Assembly (NCBI GenBank): GCA_030592655.1
Contig: JAUVIQ010000049.1
Span: forward strand, 1 to 15,516
Direction of reading: 5' to 3'
Length of the DNA: 15,516 bases
Source: Planctomycetales bacterium
Lineage (GTDB): Bacteria > Planctomycetota > Phycisphaerae > SM23-33
The notes under the pieces were generated by a model. That model ran no database searches, had not been told where the DNA came from, and worked only from the letters and a program-made list of their open reading frames with translations. How positions within the stretch are numbered: position 1 is the first letter of the stretch; the number at the start of each line of letters is the position of its first letter. The position numbers and the translations under genes were made by a program. Below, piece by piece: positions 6,816 through 14,622 of the stretch.

Positions 6816-7942
6816 CTGATTGGTTATTTGACGGTGAGCAGTTGATTCTTCGCATGGCGTGTGCGGCAGTGCTTGGGTTTTTAATTGTTGTGCTGCTTAG
6901 TCCTCGGATGATCCGTTTTCTGATCCACATGAAACTGGGCGATCGCCCCGAGTTCGACCATGCCGGGGTTAACGAACTGACCCGCCACAAGTCAGCCACG
7001 CCGACGATGGGGGGGGTGCTGATTGTCCTTGCAATCGGCGTAAGCGTGCTGCTGTTCGCCGACATTTCCAATATGTACATCCGTATGTCGTTTCCGGTCC
7101 TGGTGTGGCTGGGTGGGGTTGGAGCGTGGGACGATTGGCTTAAACTTCGGGCCGGCGCTATTGCCGCGCGATCCGACGGTCAGGGCGCGACAAGTCGGGA
7201 CGGACTCAGGATGTGGGAAAAACTCGTCTTTCAAATTGCCCTTCCGGTCATACTGGCCACTTTCATCTACAACTACGGGATGGAAAGCGAAGATGTGGAT
7301 CATGCCGGCAGGTTAATCAATGCCGCGCACAGTTTCTATTTTCCTTTCAAGGCCGATCCCGTCTCGCTGGGGCTGTTGGCTTATGTGATTATCACGGTGC
7401 TTGTGATGGTCGGTTCGTCGAACGCCGTCAACCTGACCGACGGGATGGACGGATTGGCGTCGGGGTGCATGGTGTTCGTTACCGGCGTATTTCTTATCTT
7501 GTCCTGGGTGGCGGGCAATAAGGACTGGGCGCTTTTCCTTCACCTCCCGTTCGTGCCGTGTGCAGCGGAACTGGCGGTGCTGTGTGCAGCCATGATTGGA
7601 GCGTGTATCGGTTTCCTGTGGTACAATTGTCGGCCCGCGCAGATGTTCATGGGCGACACCGGTTCGCTGGCGCTGGGGGGGCTTATCGGATACATCGCCG
7701 TCGTTACCCGACACGAACTGACGCTGTTCATCGCCGCCGGAGTGTTCGTTATGGAAGCAGCCAGTGTCATAATGCAGGTGATGCACTACAAGGCTACCGG
7801 CGGGCGCAGAATATGGTTGTGTGCGCCCATTCACCACCATTTCCATTTGCTTGGGTGGGCGGAATCCAAGGTGGTGGTGCGGTTCTGGCTGCTGGGAGCG
7901 CTGTTCGCAGCAGCGGCTTTGGCTACTTTGAAACTCAGATAA
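6809..7942 (+). CDS. mraY: Phospho-N-acetylmuramoyl-pentapeptide transferase MraY
   Basis: Polytopic inner-membrane enzyme transferring phospho-MurNAc-pentapeptide from UDP to undecaprenyl phosphate to form lipid I. It has 377 aa with about ten hydrophobic segments. Diagnostic motifs are visible: HKSATPTMGG after the first transmembrane helix, GAWDDWLK, NLTDGMDGLAS with the metal-binding Asp residues, FMGDTGSLALGG, and the C-terminal APIHHHFHLLGW followed by VVVRFW. The start is GTG 6809, overlapping the murF stop by 7 bp, with AAGG 7 nt upstream. The TAA stop (7940-7942) runs into the first unit of heptad repeat C. murD, normally next, is missing. Confidence 0.97.
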   Translation: MLTDWLFDGEQLILRMACAAVLGFLIVVLLSPRMIRFLIHMKLGDRPEFDHAGVNELTRHKSATPTMGGVLIVLAIGVSVLLFADISNMYIRMSFPVLVWLGGVGAWDDWLKLRAGAIAARSDGQGATSRDGLRMWEKLVFQIALPVILATFIYNYGMESEDVDHAGRLINAAHSFYFPFKADPVSLGLLAYVIITVLVMVGSSNAVNLTDGMDGLASGCMVFVTGVFLILSWVAGNKDWALFLHLPFVPCAAELAVLCAAMIGACIGFLWYNCRPAQMFMGDTGSLALGGLIGYIAVVTRHELTLFIAAGVFVMEAASVIMQVMHYKATGGRRIWLCAPIHHHFHLLGWAESKVVVRFWLLGALFAAAALATLKLR

Positions 7943-8033
7943 TTTCCAATTTCCGATTTTCAATTTCCAATTGAGAGTCGGGGATTGGAGATCGGAAAAT
8001 TGGAAATTGGAAATTGGAAATTGGAAATTGGAA
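7941..8033. repeat. Heptad inverted repeat C (AATTTCC / GGAAATT units) between mraY and ftsW
   Basis: The left arm (7941-7968, with AATT following) is four units: AATTTCC, AATTTCC, GATTTTC, AATTTCC. The right arm (7994-8033) is one 8-bp GGAAAATT, four exact copies of GGAAATT and a final GGAA, complementary to the left arm. The loop has GAGAGTCGGGGATTGG, only loosely like the AGTGTCG core of repeats A and B. The mraY stop codon overlaps the first base of the array. The last GGAA lies 9 nt before the probable ftsW TTG start and could act as its Shine-Dalgarno sequence. The element occupies the place where murD is usually found. Confidence 0.92.
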
Positions 8034-8042
8034 CGATTATCC

Positions 8043-9152
8043 TTGCGGGCCAACACCACCGCCCAAGGCTTGATTCTTACGACGCTGGCGCTGATGGCTG
8101 TCGGTGTCGTGATGGTATTCAGCACATCCGGTATGCAAGGTGACGGGTTGCCGTGGTATGGGCGAACGTATATTCGCCAGCCGATATTCGCAGCCGTTGC
8201 CGTAGCGATTCTGTGCTTCCTGTGGCGAATGGATTATCGCCGATTGACCGGTTGGCGGTGGTATTCACCGGCTGTGGTGTTGTTCGTTTTGGCGATGGTG
8301 GCTTCGGCGGCAGTGTTTATTCCGGGCGTTGGTCGCGGTGTCGGCGGCGATTTGCGATGGATACCCTTAGGCCCAATCGGTTTTCAACCGTCGGAGGTGT
8401 TGAAGATCGCCCTGCTAATAATGCTTGCATCCTTTCTCGGTCGGGCCGATGCGCCGGTGAAGAGTTTCGCGCGAACTTTCGCTCCGGCGGTTGCATTGAT
8501 AGGTATTTCGCTGGCGCTGGTCGTTACGGAAGATTTCGGAACGGCTGTGATTATCGGCGTTACCTCAGTCGTCGTATTGCTGGTTGGCGGGGTGAGGTGG
8601 TATTATCTGGCTGGACTCGTGCCGTTTGGGGCGGGGGCGTTTTATCGGTTTGTGGTCTGCGTTCCGCACCGATGGGCGAGAATCGACGCGCTCATTAATC
8701 CGGATAACACAGCGAACCCAGCCACATACCAATCAAGACAGTCGATAATCGCCATCGCCAGCGGCGTCAAACCCGCAGGCCTGGGCGAGGGAATCGCCAA
8801 GTACGGATACCTGCCCGAAGGTCAGACCGATTTCATCTTTGCCAATATCTGCAACGAACTCGGAATGTTGGGAGCGTTTCTCGTTATTGGACTACTGATG
8901 GTCTGGCTGGTCCTCGCCTGCAGGGTGGCTACCCGTGCGTCGGACCGCTTCGGGGCGCTGCTGGCCGGCGGATTGGGATTTCTTATTGTCTTTCAGGCGG
9001 CATTGCACATCGCCGTTAATGTCCGTCTGGCCCCGCCGACCGGAGTATCGCTTCCGTTCGTCTCGGCAGGTGGAAGCTCGCTGCTGCTGCTGTCGGCGGC
9101 AACCGCACTGATCGTATCAGTAAGTTCACGGGAAAGACACGGCGTTTCTTAA
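8043..9152 (+). CDS. ftsW: Septal peptidoglycan glycosyltransferase FtsW (SEDS family)
   Basis: Polytopic inner-membrane protein that polymerises lipid II into glycan strands at the septum together with FtsI. From TTG 8043 it has 369 aa. SEDS features include MVFSTSG after the first helix, QPSEVLKIALL, the long loop ending in GLGEGIAKYGYLPEGQTDFIF, and PTGVSLPFVSAGGSSLLL near the C-terminus. The start is uncertain. The frame is also open back to TTG 7971, which would add 24 residues encoded by heptad repeat C (Trp-Lys-Leu-Glu-rich). I prefer TTG 8043 because the normal FtsW N-terminus (TTAQGLILTTLALMAVG) starts right after it and a repeat-derived GGAA lies 9 nt upstream. An RodA assignment is less likely in this context. 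Confidence 0.93.
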   Translation: MRANTTAQGLILTTLALMAVGVVMVFSTSGMQGDGLPWYGRTYIRQPIFAAVAVAILCFLWRMDYRRLTGWRWYSPAVVLFVLAMVASAAVFIPGVGRGVGGDLRWIPLGPIGFQPSEVLKIALLIMLASFLGRADAPVKSFARTFAPAVALIGISLALVVTEDFGTAVIIGVTSVVVLLVGGVRWYYLAGLVPFGAGAFYRFVVCVPHRWARIDALINPDNTANPATYQSRQSIIAIASGVKPAGLGEGIAKYGYLPEGQTDFIFANICNELGMLGAFLVIGLLMVWLVLACRVATRASDRFGALLAGGLGFLIVFQAALHIAVNVRLAPPTGVSLPFVSAGGSSLLLLSAATALIVSVSSRERHGVS

Positions 9153-9154
9153 AG

Positions 9155-9261
9155 CCCCTTGCACTGCAAGGGGATGTCTTGCACTGCAAAGGGATGTCCC
9201 GCAGTATTCGGTGACTCATCATCCCCCTGCAATACGTAGTATCGCTACGCGATGCAGGGGG
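9155..9261. repeat. GC-rich palindrome cluster between ftsW and murG
   Basis: This starts 2 nt after the ftsW stop. A near-perfect palindrome with arms CCCCTTGC / GCAAGGGG spans 9155-9173. A 20-bp unit (9158-9177) is repeated immediately (9178-9197) with one mismatch. A second hairpin has arms CCCCCTGCA (9223-9231) and TGCAGGGGG (9253-9261), with CGTAG / CTACG pairing in its loop. TGCAAAGGGATG (9185-9196) can also pair with CATCCCCCTGCA (9220-9231), so alternative folds compete. Only a short stretch separates it from the murG start. Its role is unknown; there is no T-run of terminator type. Confidence 0.8.
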
Positions 9262-9287
9262 CTTCCCGGAAACCGTGTTTGATAGTT

Positions 9288-10391
9288 ATGACTAAACCGA
9301 TATACATTTTCGCCGGCGGGGGGACCGGCGGGCATTTGTTTCCGGCATTGGCTGTAGCGGAGGAGTTGAGCAGGCTCCAGCCGGATTGCCGGATCGTCTT
9401 CGCATGTTCCGACAGGGATATTGACCGCCGGATACTCTCGGCTACTACTTACGCCTTCGTCGTCCAGCCAATACATTCGATGCCCCGAAACCTCCGAGGA
9501 TGGCGGGATTTCCTGTCGGCTTATGCGTCGGGCCGACGCCTGGGTCGAAGCCTCGTCAAAGACCTCCGCCCCGCTGCGGTTTTCGGCCTGGGTGCGTTCG
9601 CTGCTGTTCCTGTTACGGAGGCAGCGGCGAGGGCGGGTATCCGCACCGCACTGATGAGCATCGACGCGACGCCGGGCCTGGCGAATCGACGACTCGCACG
9701 GAAAGTGGACGTCATCTTCACGCAGTTCGCCCAAACGGCTGACGCTTTCGGACGACATGCCGACAAAGCCGAAGCGGTCGGTTGTCCGGTGCGGGCGGGA
9801 ATGTTCGCCGGCGACATCGACGAAGCTAGGAAAACCTTTGGCCTCCAGGCCGACCGAAAAACACTCCTTGTCATGGCCGGTAGTCTGGGCGCGGCAAGTA
9901 TCAATCAGGCGATTTCCGCTATCAGCGCCGACCTGGATGAATTGGCGGATGATTGGCAGGTTCTTCACGTATCCGGCCCGGGCAAGTTTGAGCGGGTTTT
10001 GCAGAACACCGGAGGGCGGATTCGCCGAAGCGTTATGGAGTTCTGCGAGCGGATGGACCTGGCATACGCTGTTGCGGATTTAGTGCTTTGCCGTGCGGGG
10101 GCAGCGACGATAGGCGAACTGGCTGCCGTCGCCGCGCCGGCGGTGCTGATGCCGTATCCTTTTCACCGCGACCGCCAGCAGGAACATAACGCCGCCGAGA
10201 TGGTTTCCGCCGGAGCAGCGGCGCTGGTCAGCGATTCCGTCGATCCCGCCGTCAATGCCGACGCACTGCGAACGACGCTGCTGGAGATTATGCGCCAACC
10301 GAAACAACTCGAAGCGATGCGCAACTCCGCGAAAGGTTTATCCCGCCCGGACGCCGCCAAACGCGTCGCCCGATGGTTGAGCGATATTTGA
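9288..10391 (+). CDS. murG: UDP-N-acetylglucosamine:lipid I GlcNAc transferase MurG
   Basis: Membrane-associated GT-B glycosyltransferase on the cytoplasmic face, converting lipid I to lipid II. From ATG 9288 it has 367 aa. The N-terminal glycine-rich loop GGGTGGHLFPALA is at 10-22. Further motifs are VFGLGAFAAVPVTEAA, SLGAASINQAI of the C-terminal domain, and the UDP-GlcNAc-binding region DLVLCRAGAATIGELA followed by QQEHNAAEMVSAGAA. The frame is open back to an ATG at 9252, but that start lies in the palindrome repeat and would add residues absent from the family, so 9288 is preferred. The ribosome binding site is poor, and translation may depend on coupling or on the upstream structure. 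Confidence 0.96.
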   Translation: MTKPIYIFAGGGTGGHLFPALAVAEELSRLQPDCRIVFACSDRDIDRRILSATTYAFVVQPIHSMPRNLRGWRDFLSAYASGRRLGRSLVKDLRPAAVFGLGAFAAVPVTEAAARAGIRTALMSIDATPGLANRRLARKVDVIFTQFAQTADAFGRHADKAEAVGCPVRAGMFAGDIDEARKTFGLQADRKTLLVMAGSLGAASINQAISAISADLDELADDWQVLHVSGPGKFERVLQNTGGRIRRSVMEFCERMDLAYAVADLVLCRAGAATIGELAAVAAPAVLMPYPFHRDRQQEHNAAEMVSAGAAALVSDSVDPAVNADALRTTLLEIMRQPKQLEAMRNSAKGLSRPDAAKRVARWLSDI

Positions 10392-10415
10392 CAGACAGGT
10401 GCGAAAAGTAATACC

Positions 10416-11858
10416 ATGTCCGAACCGATGATAAATCAATCCGAAACATCCGTCGAATCTCACCGAACCGAATTGACCTGGCTTGACAGGCGCGTACATC
10501 TGATCGGCGCAGGCGGCGTGGGTATGCGAGCGTTGGGACAGCTGCTGATAACGCGAGGCGCCGTTCTCAGCGGTTCCGACAGTGTGCCTTCAGCGATATT
10601 GGATAGCCTCGCCGAACGCGGCGCAAATGTAGCGGTGGGGCAGCAGGCAGAGAACATCCCATCCGATTGCGACCTGGTGGTGTACTCGGCTGCGATACAT
10701 CAGGCCAATCCCGAACTGCTTGCCGCTGAACAGTCCGGGTGCGAGGTGATTAAATATAGCCGGATGCTCGGACGACTGATGAGCGAGGCCGAAGGCGTCG
10801 CCATCGCCGGTACGCACGGAAAGAGCACCACAACCGCCATGGTCGCCTACGCCCTGACAGCGGCGGATAAAAACCCTTCATTCGTGGTTGGCGCGACTTG
10901 CGACCAACTCGGCGGGCCCAGCGGGGTTGGGCAGGGAAAGCACTTCGTGGTCGAAGCCTGCGAATTCGACCGCTCATTCCTCGACCTGTCGCCGACGCTG
11001 GCAGCCATTTTGAACATTGAAGAAGACCACCTGGACTGCTTCGAGAATCTCGACGCGATTATTGAGGCGTTCCGCGCCTTTGCAGCCAAGGTTCCGCCTC
11101 ACGGCCTGCTGGTGGCCAACGGCGAGGACCGCAGTGTAGCCTCGGCTGTGCGAGATGCTTCAGCCGACGTGCAGACGTTTGGGCTGGACGAACAGTGTAC
11201 CTGGCGCGGGTCGAACCTGACGGCGGATCGCGGACGGTTCCGCTTCGACGTTCTGGTCGGCGGGCGTAAGTTCTGTCGAATCGCCTTGCAGATTCCAGGA
11301 CTGCATCACGTCTATAACGCCCTGGCTGCGACAGCCCTGCTCTTCCAGGCGGGTTTATCGCCGGACCAGATCGCCGACGCAATCGGCGGATTCGAGGGTA
11401 TCGACCGTCGAATGACCGTGAAGGCCCAACTCGGCGGCGTTACCGTGGTCGATGATTACGCCCATCATCCCACCGAGATTCAGGTTACGTTACGGGCGGC
11501 ATCGGAATTCTTCAGCCCGCGCCGGATATGGTGCGTATTCCAGCCACACCAGCATTCTCGGACTCGATTTCTGCTAAAGGACTTTGCGCGAAGTTTCGGT
11601 CTTGCCGATAAGATTATCGTACCGGAGATATATTTTGTCCGCGACAGCGAGCGCGAGAAGGAGCACATCTGCGCCGAAGACCTCGTTTCGCAGATAAGGC
11701 TCAACGGTGGTGATGCGGTTTTTCTCCCGACATTTGAATTAATTGCCGAACATCTTAAAGAAGCCCTCGCCCCCGGCGATCTGGTAATCACGATGGGCGC
11801 GGGCGACGTATGGAAGGTTGCCGATGAAATTGTTTGCTGGATTGGAACAAATAGTTAA
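10416..11858 (+). CDS. murC: UDP-N-acetylmuramate:L-alanine ligase MurC
   Basis: Cytoplasmic ATP-dependent ligase adding L-Ala, the first stem-peptide residue, to UDP-MurNAc. It has 480 aa. The N-terminal Rossmann motif HLIGAGGVGMRALGQLL is typical of MurC, the P-loop GTHGKSTT is at 132-139, EACEFDRSFL and LNIEEDHLDCF follow, and the C-terminal domain has VDDYAHHPTEI, FQPHQHSRTRF and GDLVITMGAGDVWKVADEI. The ATG at 10416 gives about 25 residues before the Rossmann strand, slightly longer than common; ATG 10428 is an alternative. The 3' end overlaps murB by 35 bp from ATG 11824, so the two are likely coupled in translation. Confidence 0.97.
   Translation: MSEPMINQSETSVESHRTELTWLDRRVHLIGAGGVGMRALGQLLITRGAVLSGSDSVPSAILDSLAERGANVAVGQQAENIPSDCDLVVYSAAIHQANPELLAAEQSGCEVIKYSRMLGRLMSEAEGVAIAGTHGKSTTTAMVAYALTAADKNPSFVVGATCDQLGGPSGVGQGKHFVVEACEFDRSFLDLSPTLAAILNIEEDHLDCFENLDAIIEAFRAFAAKVPPHGLLVANGEDRSVASAVRDASADVQTFGLDEQCTWRGSNLTADRGRFRFDVLVGGRKFCRIALQIPGLHHVYNALAATALLFQAGLSPDQIADAIGGFEGIDRRMTVKAQLGGVTVVDDYAHHPTEIQVTLRAASEFFSPRRIWCVFQPHQHSRTRFLLKDFARSFGLADKIIVPEIYFVRDSEREKEHICAEDLVSQIRLNGGDAVFLPTFELIAEHLKEALAPGDLVITMGAGDVWKVADEIVCWIGTNS
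11812..11817 (+). promoter_or_regulatory. Ribosome binding site of murB inside the murC 3' end
   Basis: GGAAGG lies 6 nt before ATG 11824 within the murC coding sequence. It supports ATG 11824 over TTG 11818 as the murB start. Confidence 0.6.
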
Positions 11859-12702
11859 GACCGCCGAACCCTTAGCGCCGTACACATGGTTCAAAATCGG
11901 CGGTCCGGCGCAGTATTTCATCGAGCCGACCTCGGTGCAGCAGTTGGTCGATGTCCTGAAATGCTGCCGGGAAAATGAAATACCGGTGCATGTCCTCGGA
12001 GCAGGCGCTAATCTGCTGGTGGATGATTCGGGCGTAAGCGGGGCGGTGATTAAAATAACCGGCGAAGCGTTCAGCGATGTTATATTCACCACCGACGGCG
12101 TCAAAGCCGGTGCAGCGGCGGATTTGAGCCGGCTCGTCCTGCGATGCGTCCGCGAAGGCAGGAGCGGGATGGAATGCCTGACGGGTATTCCCGGAAGCAT
12201 CGGCGGAGCCCTTAAAATGAACGCCGGCGGGGCGTTCGGCGATATAGGAAGCATCGTCGAGAGCGTGCGCCTGATGGACGCCGACGGGGTGATATTCACT
12301 CGTATGAGGGGCGAACTGACTTTCGGGTATCGATGCACAAATATCACCTCAACGGTTATCCTGGGCGCGGAATTCCGACTGCTCGACGACGACCCGCACA
12401 GAATCCTCAATCAGGTCAAGCAGATGTGGATTTACAAAAAGAACACCCAGCCTCTTTCAAGACGCAGCGCGGGGTGCGTCTTCAAGAACCCCCGTGGCTT
12501 GTCGGCAGGGGCGCTGATAGACAAGGCCGGTCTGAAGTCCAAACGGGTAGGCGGGGCGCACGTCTCCGACAAACACGCCAACTTCATCCTCGCCGAGCCG
12601 AATACGCGGGCGTCAGACGTCCTGAAACTCATCAATATCATTCGGGAAACCGTATATAAACGCCTGGAAGTCTATCTCGAACTTGAACTCGAGGTCTGGT
12701 GA
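11824..12702 (+). CDS. murB: UDP-N-acetylenolpyruvoylglucosamine reductase MurB
   Basis: FAD-dependent cytoplasmic enzyme reducing UDP-GlcNAc-enolpyruvate to UDP-MurNAc with NADPH. From ATG 11824 it has 292 aa, the shorter (type II-like) form. Motifs are YTWFKIGGPA at the N-terminus, GAGANLLVDDSG for FAD binding, GMECLTGIPGSIGGALKMNAGG, GYRCTN, and SAGCVFKNP followed by LIDKAGLKSKRVGGAHVSDKHANF. The residue at the usual catalytic Ser position (GSxFKNP) is Cys218, as I recall also for some MurB of the PVC group. Cys could still serve as proton donor. It overlaps murC by 35 bp and ends 3 nt before the first possible ddl start. Confidence 0.95.
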   Translation: MKLFAGLEQIVKTAEPLAPYTWFKIGGPAQYFIEPTSVQQLVDVLKCCRENEIPVHVLGAGANLLVDDSGVSGAVIKITGEAFSDVIFTTDGVKAGAAADLSRLVLRCVREGRSGMECLTGIPGSIGGALKMNAGGAFGDIGSIVESVRLMDADGVIFTRMRGELTFGYRCTNITSTVILGAEFRLLDDDPHRILNQVKQMWIYKKNTQPLSRRSAGCVFKNPRGLSAGALIDKAGLKSKRVGGAHVSDKHANFILAEPNTRASDVLKLINIIRETVYKRLEVYLELELEVW

Positions 12703-12786
12703 ACCATGTCCGCTTCTGACGCTTGTGCTGATACTGTTCACCTCCAAAGCCCGGAGATGAGCGATGCGAATCTTCGGGAAACATAT

Positions 12787-13695
12787 ATGCAAACCGAGGT
12801 GCTGGACATAACCGTCCTTATGGGCGGACCGGGGAGTGAACGGGAGGTTTCGCTGATGTCGGGCCGCGCTGTCGCCGATGCGCTGAAGCGGGCCGGGCAT
12901 CGCGTTACCACCGCTGACATTTCACCCGACGATACATCCGCACTCGACCGCGAGGGTATCGACGCGGTCTTCATCGCGCTGCACGGGATTTTCGGCGAAG
13001 ACGGCCAGGTCCAGCGCCTTTGCGAACAGCGAGGGTTGGTCTATGTCGGTTCAGGCCCGGAGGCGTCGGAACTTACGATGGATAAGGACGCTTCCAAGCG
13101 CATCTTCCAACAGGCCGGTCTTGCCACGCCGGAGTGGGTGATTATTGACCGCCCGGACGGAGGCGATTTTCCGCTGCCATGCGTGATAAAACCGGTCGGC
13201 GGCGGTTCAAGCCTCGATGTTACCATCGCCCGCGACGAAGCCGTACGCGAGTCAGCCCTGGAAAATCTACTAACCACTGACGGACGGGCGATGATTGAGG
13301 CGTTCGTCCCCGGCAGGGAGATGACCGTCAGCGTCCTGGACGACAAACCACTTCCGGTAATCGAAATAATCCCGGACAGGGAGTTTTACGATTACATCGC
13401 CAAGTATGACGATGAGGCTACGCAGTACATTTTCGATACGCAATTGCCTCCAGCCACCGAGCAGCACCTCCGGGCGGCGGCTTTGACGGCGCACAAGACG
13501 CTTGGTTGCAAGGATTTCAGTCGGGCCGATTTCATCCTCGCCGCCGACGGGACTGCCTGGCTTCTGGAGGTCAATACGATTCCAGGTTTTACCGGTCATT
13601 CGTTATTACCCAAAGCCGCTGCCGCTGCGGGTATCAGTTTTGAACAATTGTGCGATCGAATTGTAAGGCTGGCGATGGAACGGGCAGGGAAATAA
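12787..13695 (+). CDS. ddl: D-alanine:D-alanine ligase Ddl
   Basis: ATP-grasp ligase making the D-Ala-D-Ala used by MurF; cytoplasmic. Visible motifs are VLMGGPGSEREVSLMSG at the N-terminus, FIALHGIFGEDG, YVGSGPEASELTMDKDASK, KPVGGGSSLDV (usually GSSVGV), FYDYIAKY with the Tyr typical of D-Ala-D-Ala rather than D-Ala-D-Lac ligases, and LLEVNTIPGFTGHSLLPKAA. From ATG 12787 it has 302 aa, the family length, and GGGAA lies 6 nt upstream. The frame also opens at ATG 12706, 3 nt after the murB stop with a GAGG 11 nt before it, and at ATG 12757. Those starts would add 27 or 10 residues without family counterpart, so they are second choices. Confidence 0.95.
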   Translation: MQTEVLDITVLMGGPGSEREVSLMSGRAVADALKRAGHRVTTADISPDDTSALDREGIDAVFIALHGIFGEDGQVQRLCEQRGLVYVGSGPEASELTMDKDASKRIFQQAGLATPEWVIIDRPDGGDFPLPCVIKPVGGGSSLDVTIARDEAVRESALENLLTTDGRAMIEAFVPGREMTVSVLDDKPLPVIEIIPDREFYDYIAKYDDEATQYIFDTQLPPATEQHLRAAALTAHKTLGCKDFSRADFILAADGTAWLLEVNTIPGFTGHSLLPKAAAAAGISFEQLCDRIVRLAMERAGK

Positions 13696-13701
13696 TCACG
13701 C

Positions 13702-14622
13702 ATGTCGAAAAAGGCAAAAGACAAAGGCAAGGACAAAGATAAACGTAAGGCCAAGGGCGAAACCGATATCGAGAACGATCAGTCTGAAGGTTCGTTGCCC
13801 GCCGGCGCTGCTGTGGGTGTGAAAATTGCCTTTGCGCTCGCAGCCGTTGTTGTGGTCGTTGTCGGGATGTACATGCTGCGCGAAAACGTCCGTTCTTCTT
13901 CGACCAAGCCGGCAGGTGAATCCGTTCGCGTTCGCCTGGTCGATCCGCCCGAATGGTTGCTGTCCGGTATTGCCGACAAAATAATCGCCGACATTCAATC
14001 GGCCATAAAGGACGGTGGCGCGTCCGACGGCTACCTTGCAAAGGACGTTTCCGATGCCGCCGCCCAAAATCCCTGGATCGCGAAAGTTCACAAAGTTACC
14101 CGTCAGAAGGACGGGACCGTTCTTGTCCAGGCCGATTTCAGGTGTCCATTTGCGTTGGTAATCTTCAGGCCGATGGGTCCGGGGGACGTTCGTGTAGTCG
14201 ATTCGGACGGTGTGGTTCTGCCTCTGTCGCTCCGGATGGTGAATGCACGCGATTTCGTCAGGATACTCGAAATTACAACCGATCCGCCGCCGGCAGGGGA
14301 GAAGTGGGATTCCAAACCGTTGGCCGACGCGCTGAAATTACTGAATCTGATTAAGGACAAGCCCTATATCTCCCTGATTAATCCCATCGAGATTAAGATT
14401 ATAAATGACAGGGTTCATCTTACCATGTACGCCCCTGCCGGCGGCGGAAGGCGGACGAAGATACTCTTCGGGCGGTTCCCTGTTGACGATTTGGACTACT
14501 GCGTAAGCCCCGCCGGGAAGATCGCCAACCTGGACAATGTTGTCGCCGATAACGCCGACGTGTTCGACGGTATCGAGCAGATAGACATACAACACGATGA
14601 CGCATATACCCGACGTTACTGA
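13702..14622 (+). CDS. ftsQ: Divergent FtsQ/DivIB-like cell division protein
   Basis: The call rests on position after murC-murB-ddl plus topology; sequence similarity is weak. The 306-aa product has a lysine-rich charged cytoplasmic tail (residues 1-38), one transmembrane helix (about 39-59, ALAAVVVVVVGMYML) and a large extracytoplasmic domain, as expected of FtsQ/DivIB. The stretch NPWIAKVHKVTRQKDGTVLV (123-142), ending in FRCPFALV, resembles the POTRA strand pattern with the usual proline-hydrophobic end. It is followed by VVDSDGVVLP, like the dxdG segment of FtsQ. If so, it links FtsL/FtsB with the FtsW-FtsI synthase at the septum. Start ATG 13702 has AGGGA 11 nt upstream, 6 nt after the ddl stop. 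The 3' end overlaps the next gene by 26 bp. An unrelated lineage-specific anchored protein remains possible. Confidence 0.62.
   Translation: MSKKAKDKGKDKDKRKAKGETDIENDQSEGSLPAGAAVGVKIAFALAAVVVVVVGMYMLRENVRSSSTKPAGESVRVRLVDPPEWLLSGIADKIIADIQSAIKDGGASDGYLAKDVSDAAAQNPWIAKVHKVTRQKDGTVLVQADFRCPFALVIFRPMGPGDVRVVDSDGVVLPLSLRMVNARDFVRILEITTDPPPAGEKWDSKPLADALKLLNLIKDKPYISLINPIEIKIINDRVHLTMYAPAGGGRRTKILFGRFPVDDLDYCVSPAGKIANLDNVVADNADVFDGIEQIDIQHDDAYTRRY

Noticed and set aside
1281..8033. Heptad arrays as CRISPR or as direct-repeat phage sites.
   Set aside because: Units are 7 bp without spacers and arranged as inverted arms; there are no cas genes and no 25-40 bp repeats.
7313..8125. 270-codon reverse-strand open frame opposite mraY and repeat C.
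   Set aside because: It is low-complexity (His, Gln, Arg rich), lies opposite conserved MraY motifs and includes translated heptad repeats.
9252..9287. Upstream ATG 9252 as the murG start.
   Set aside because: It lies in the GC-rich palindrome and the extra residues precede the conserved N-terminal strand without family counterpart.
12706..12786. ATG 12706 as the ddl start.
   Set aside because: It is possible (near the murB stop), but adds 27 residues beyond the usual N-terminus; ATG 12787 gives the family length and has a better spaced GGGAA. Not excluded.
2900..13695. A vancomycin-resistance-like system, with the dehydrogenase as VanH and ddl as a D-Ala-D-Lac ligase.
   Set aside because: Ddl keeps the Tyr-containing FYDYIAKY motif of D-Ala-D-Ala ligases, the two genes are far apart, and no vanX, vanS or vanR-like gene is present.
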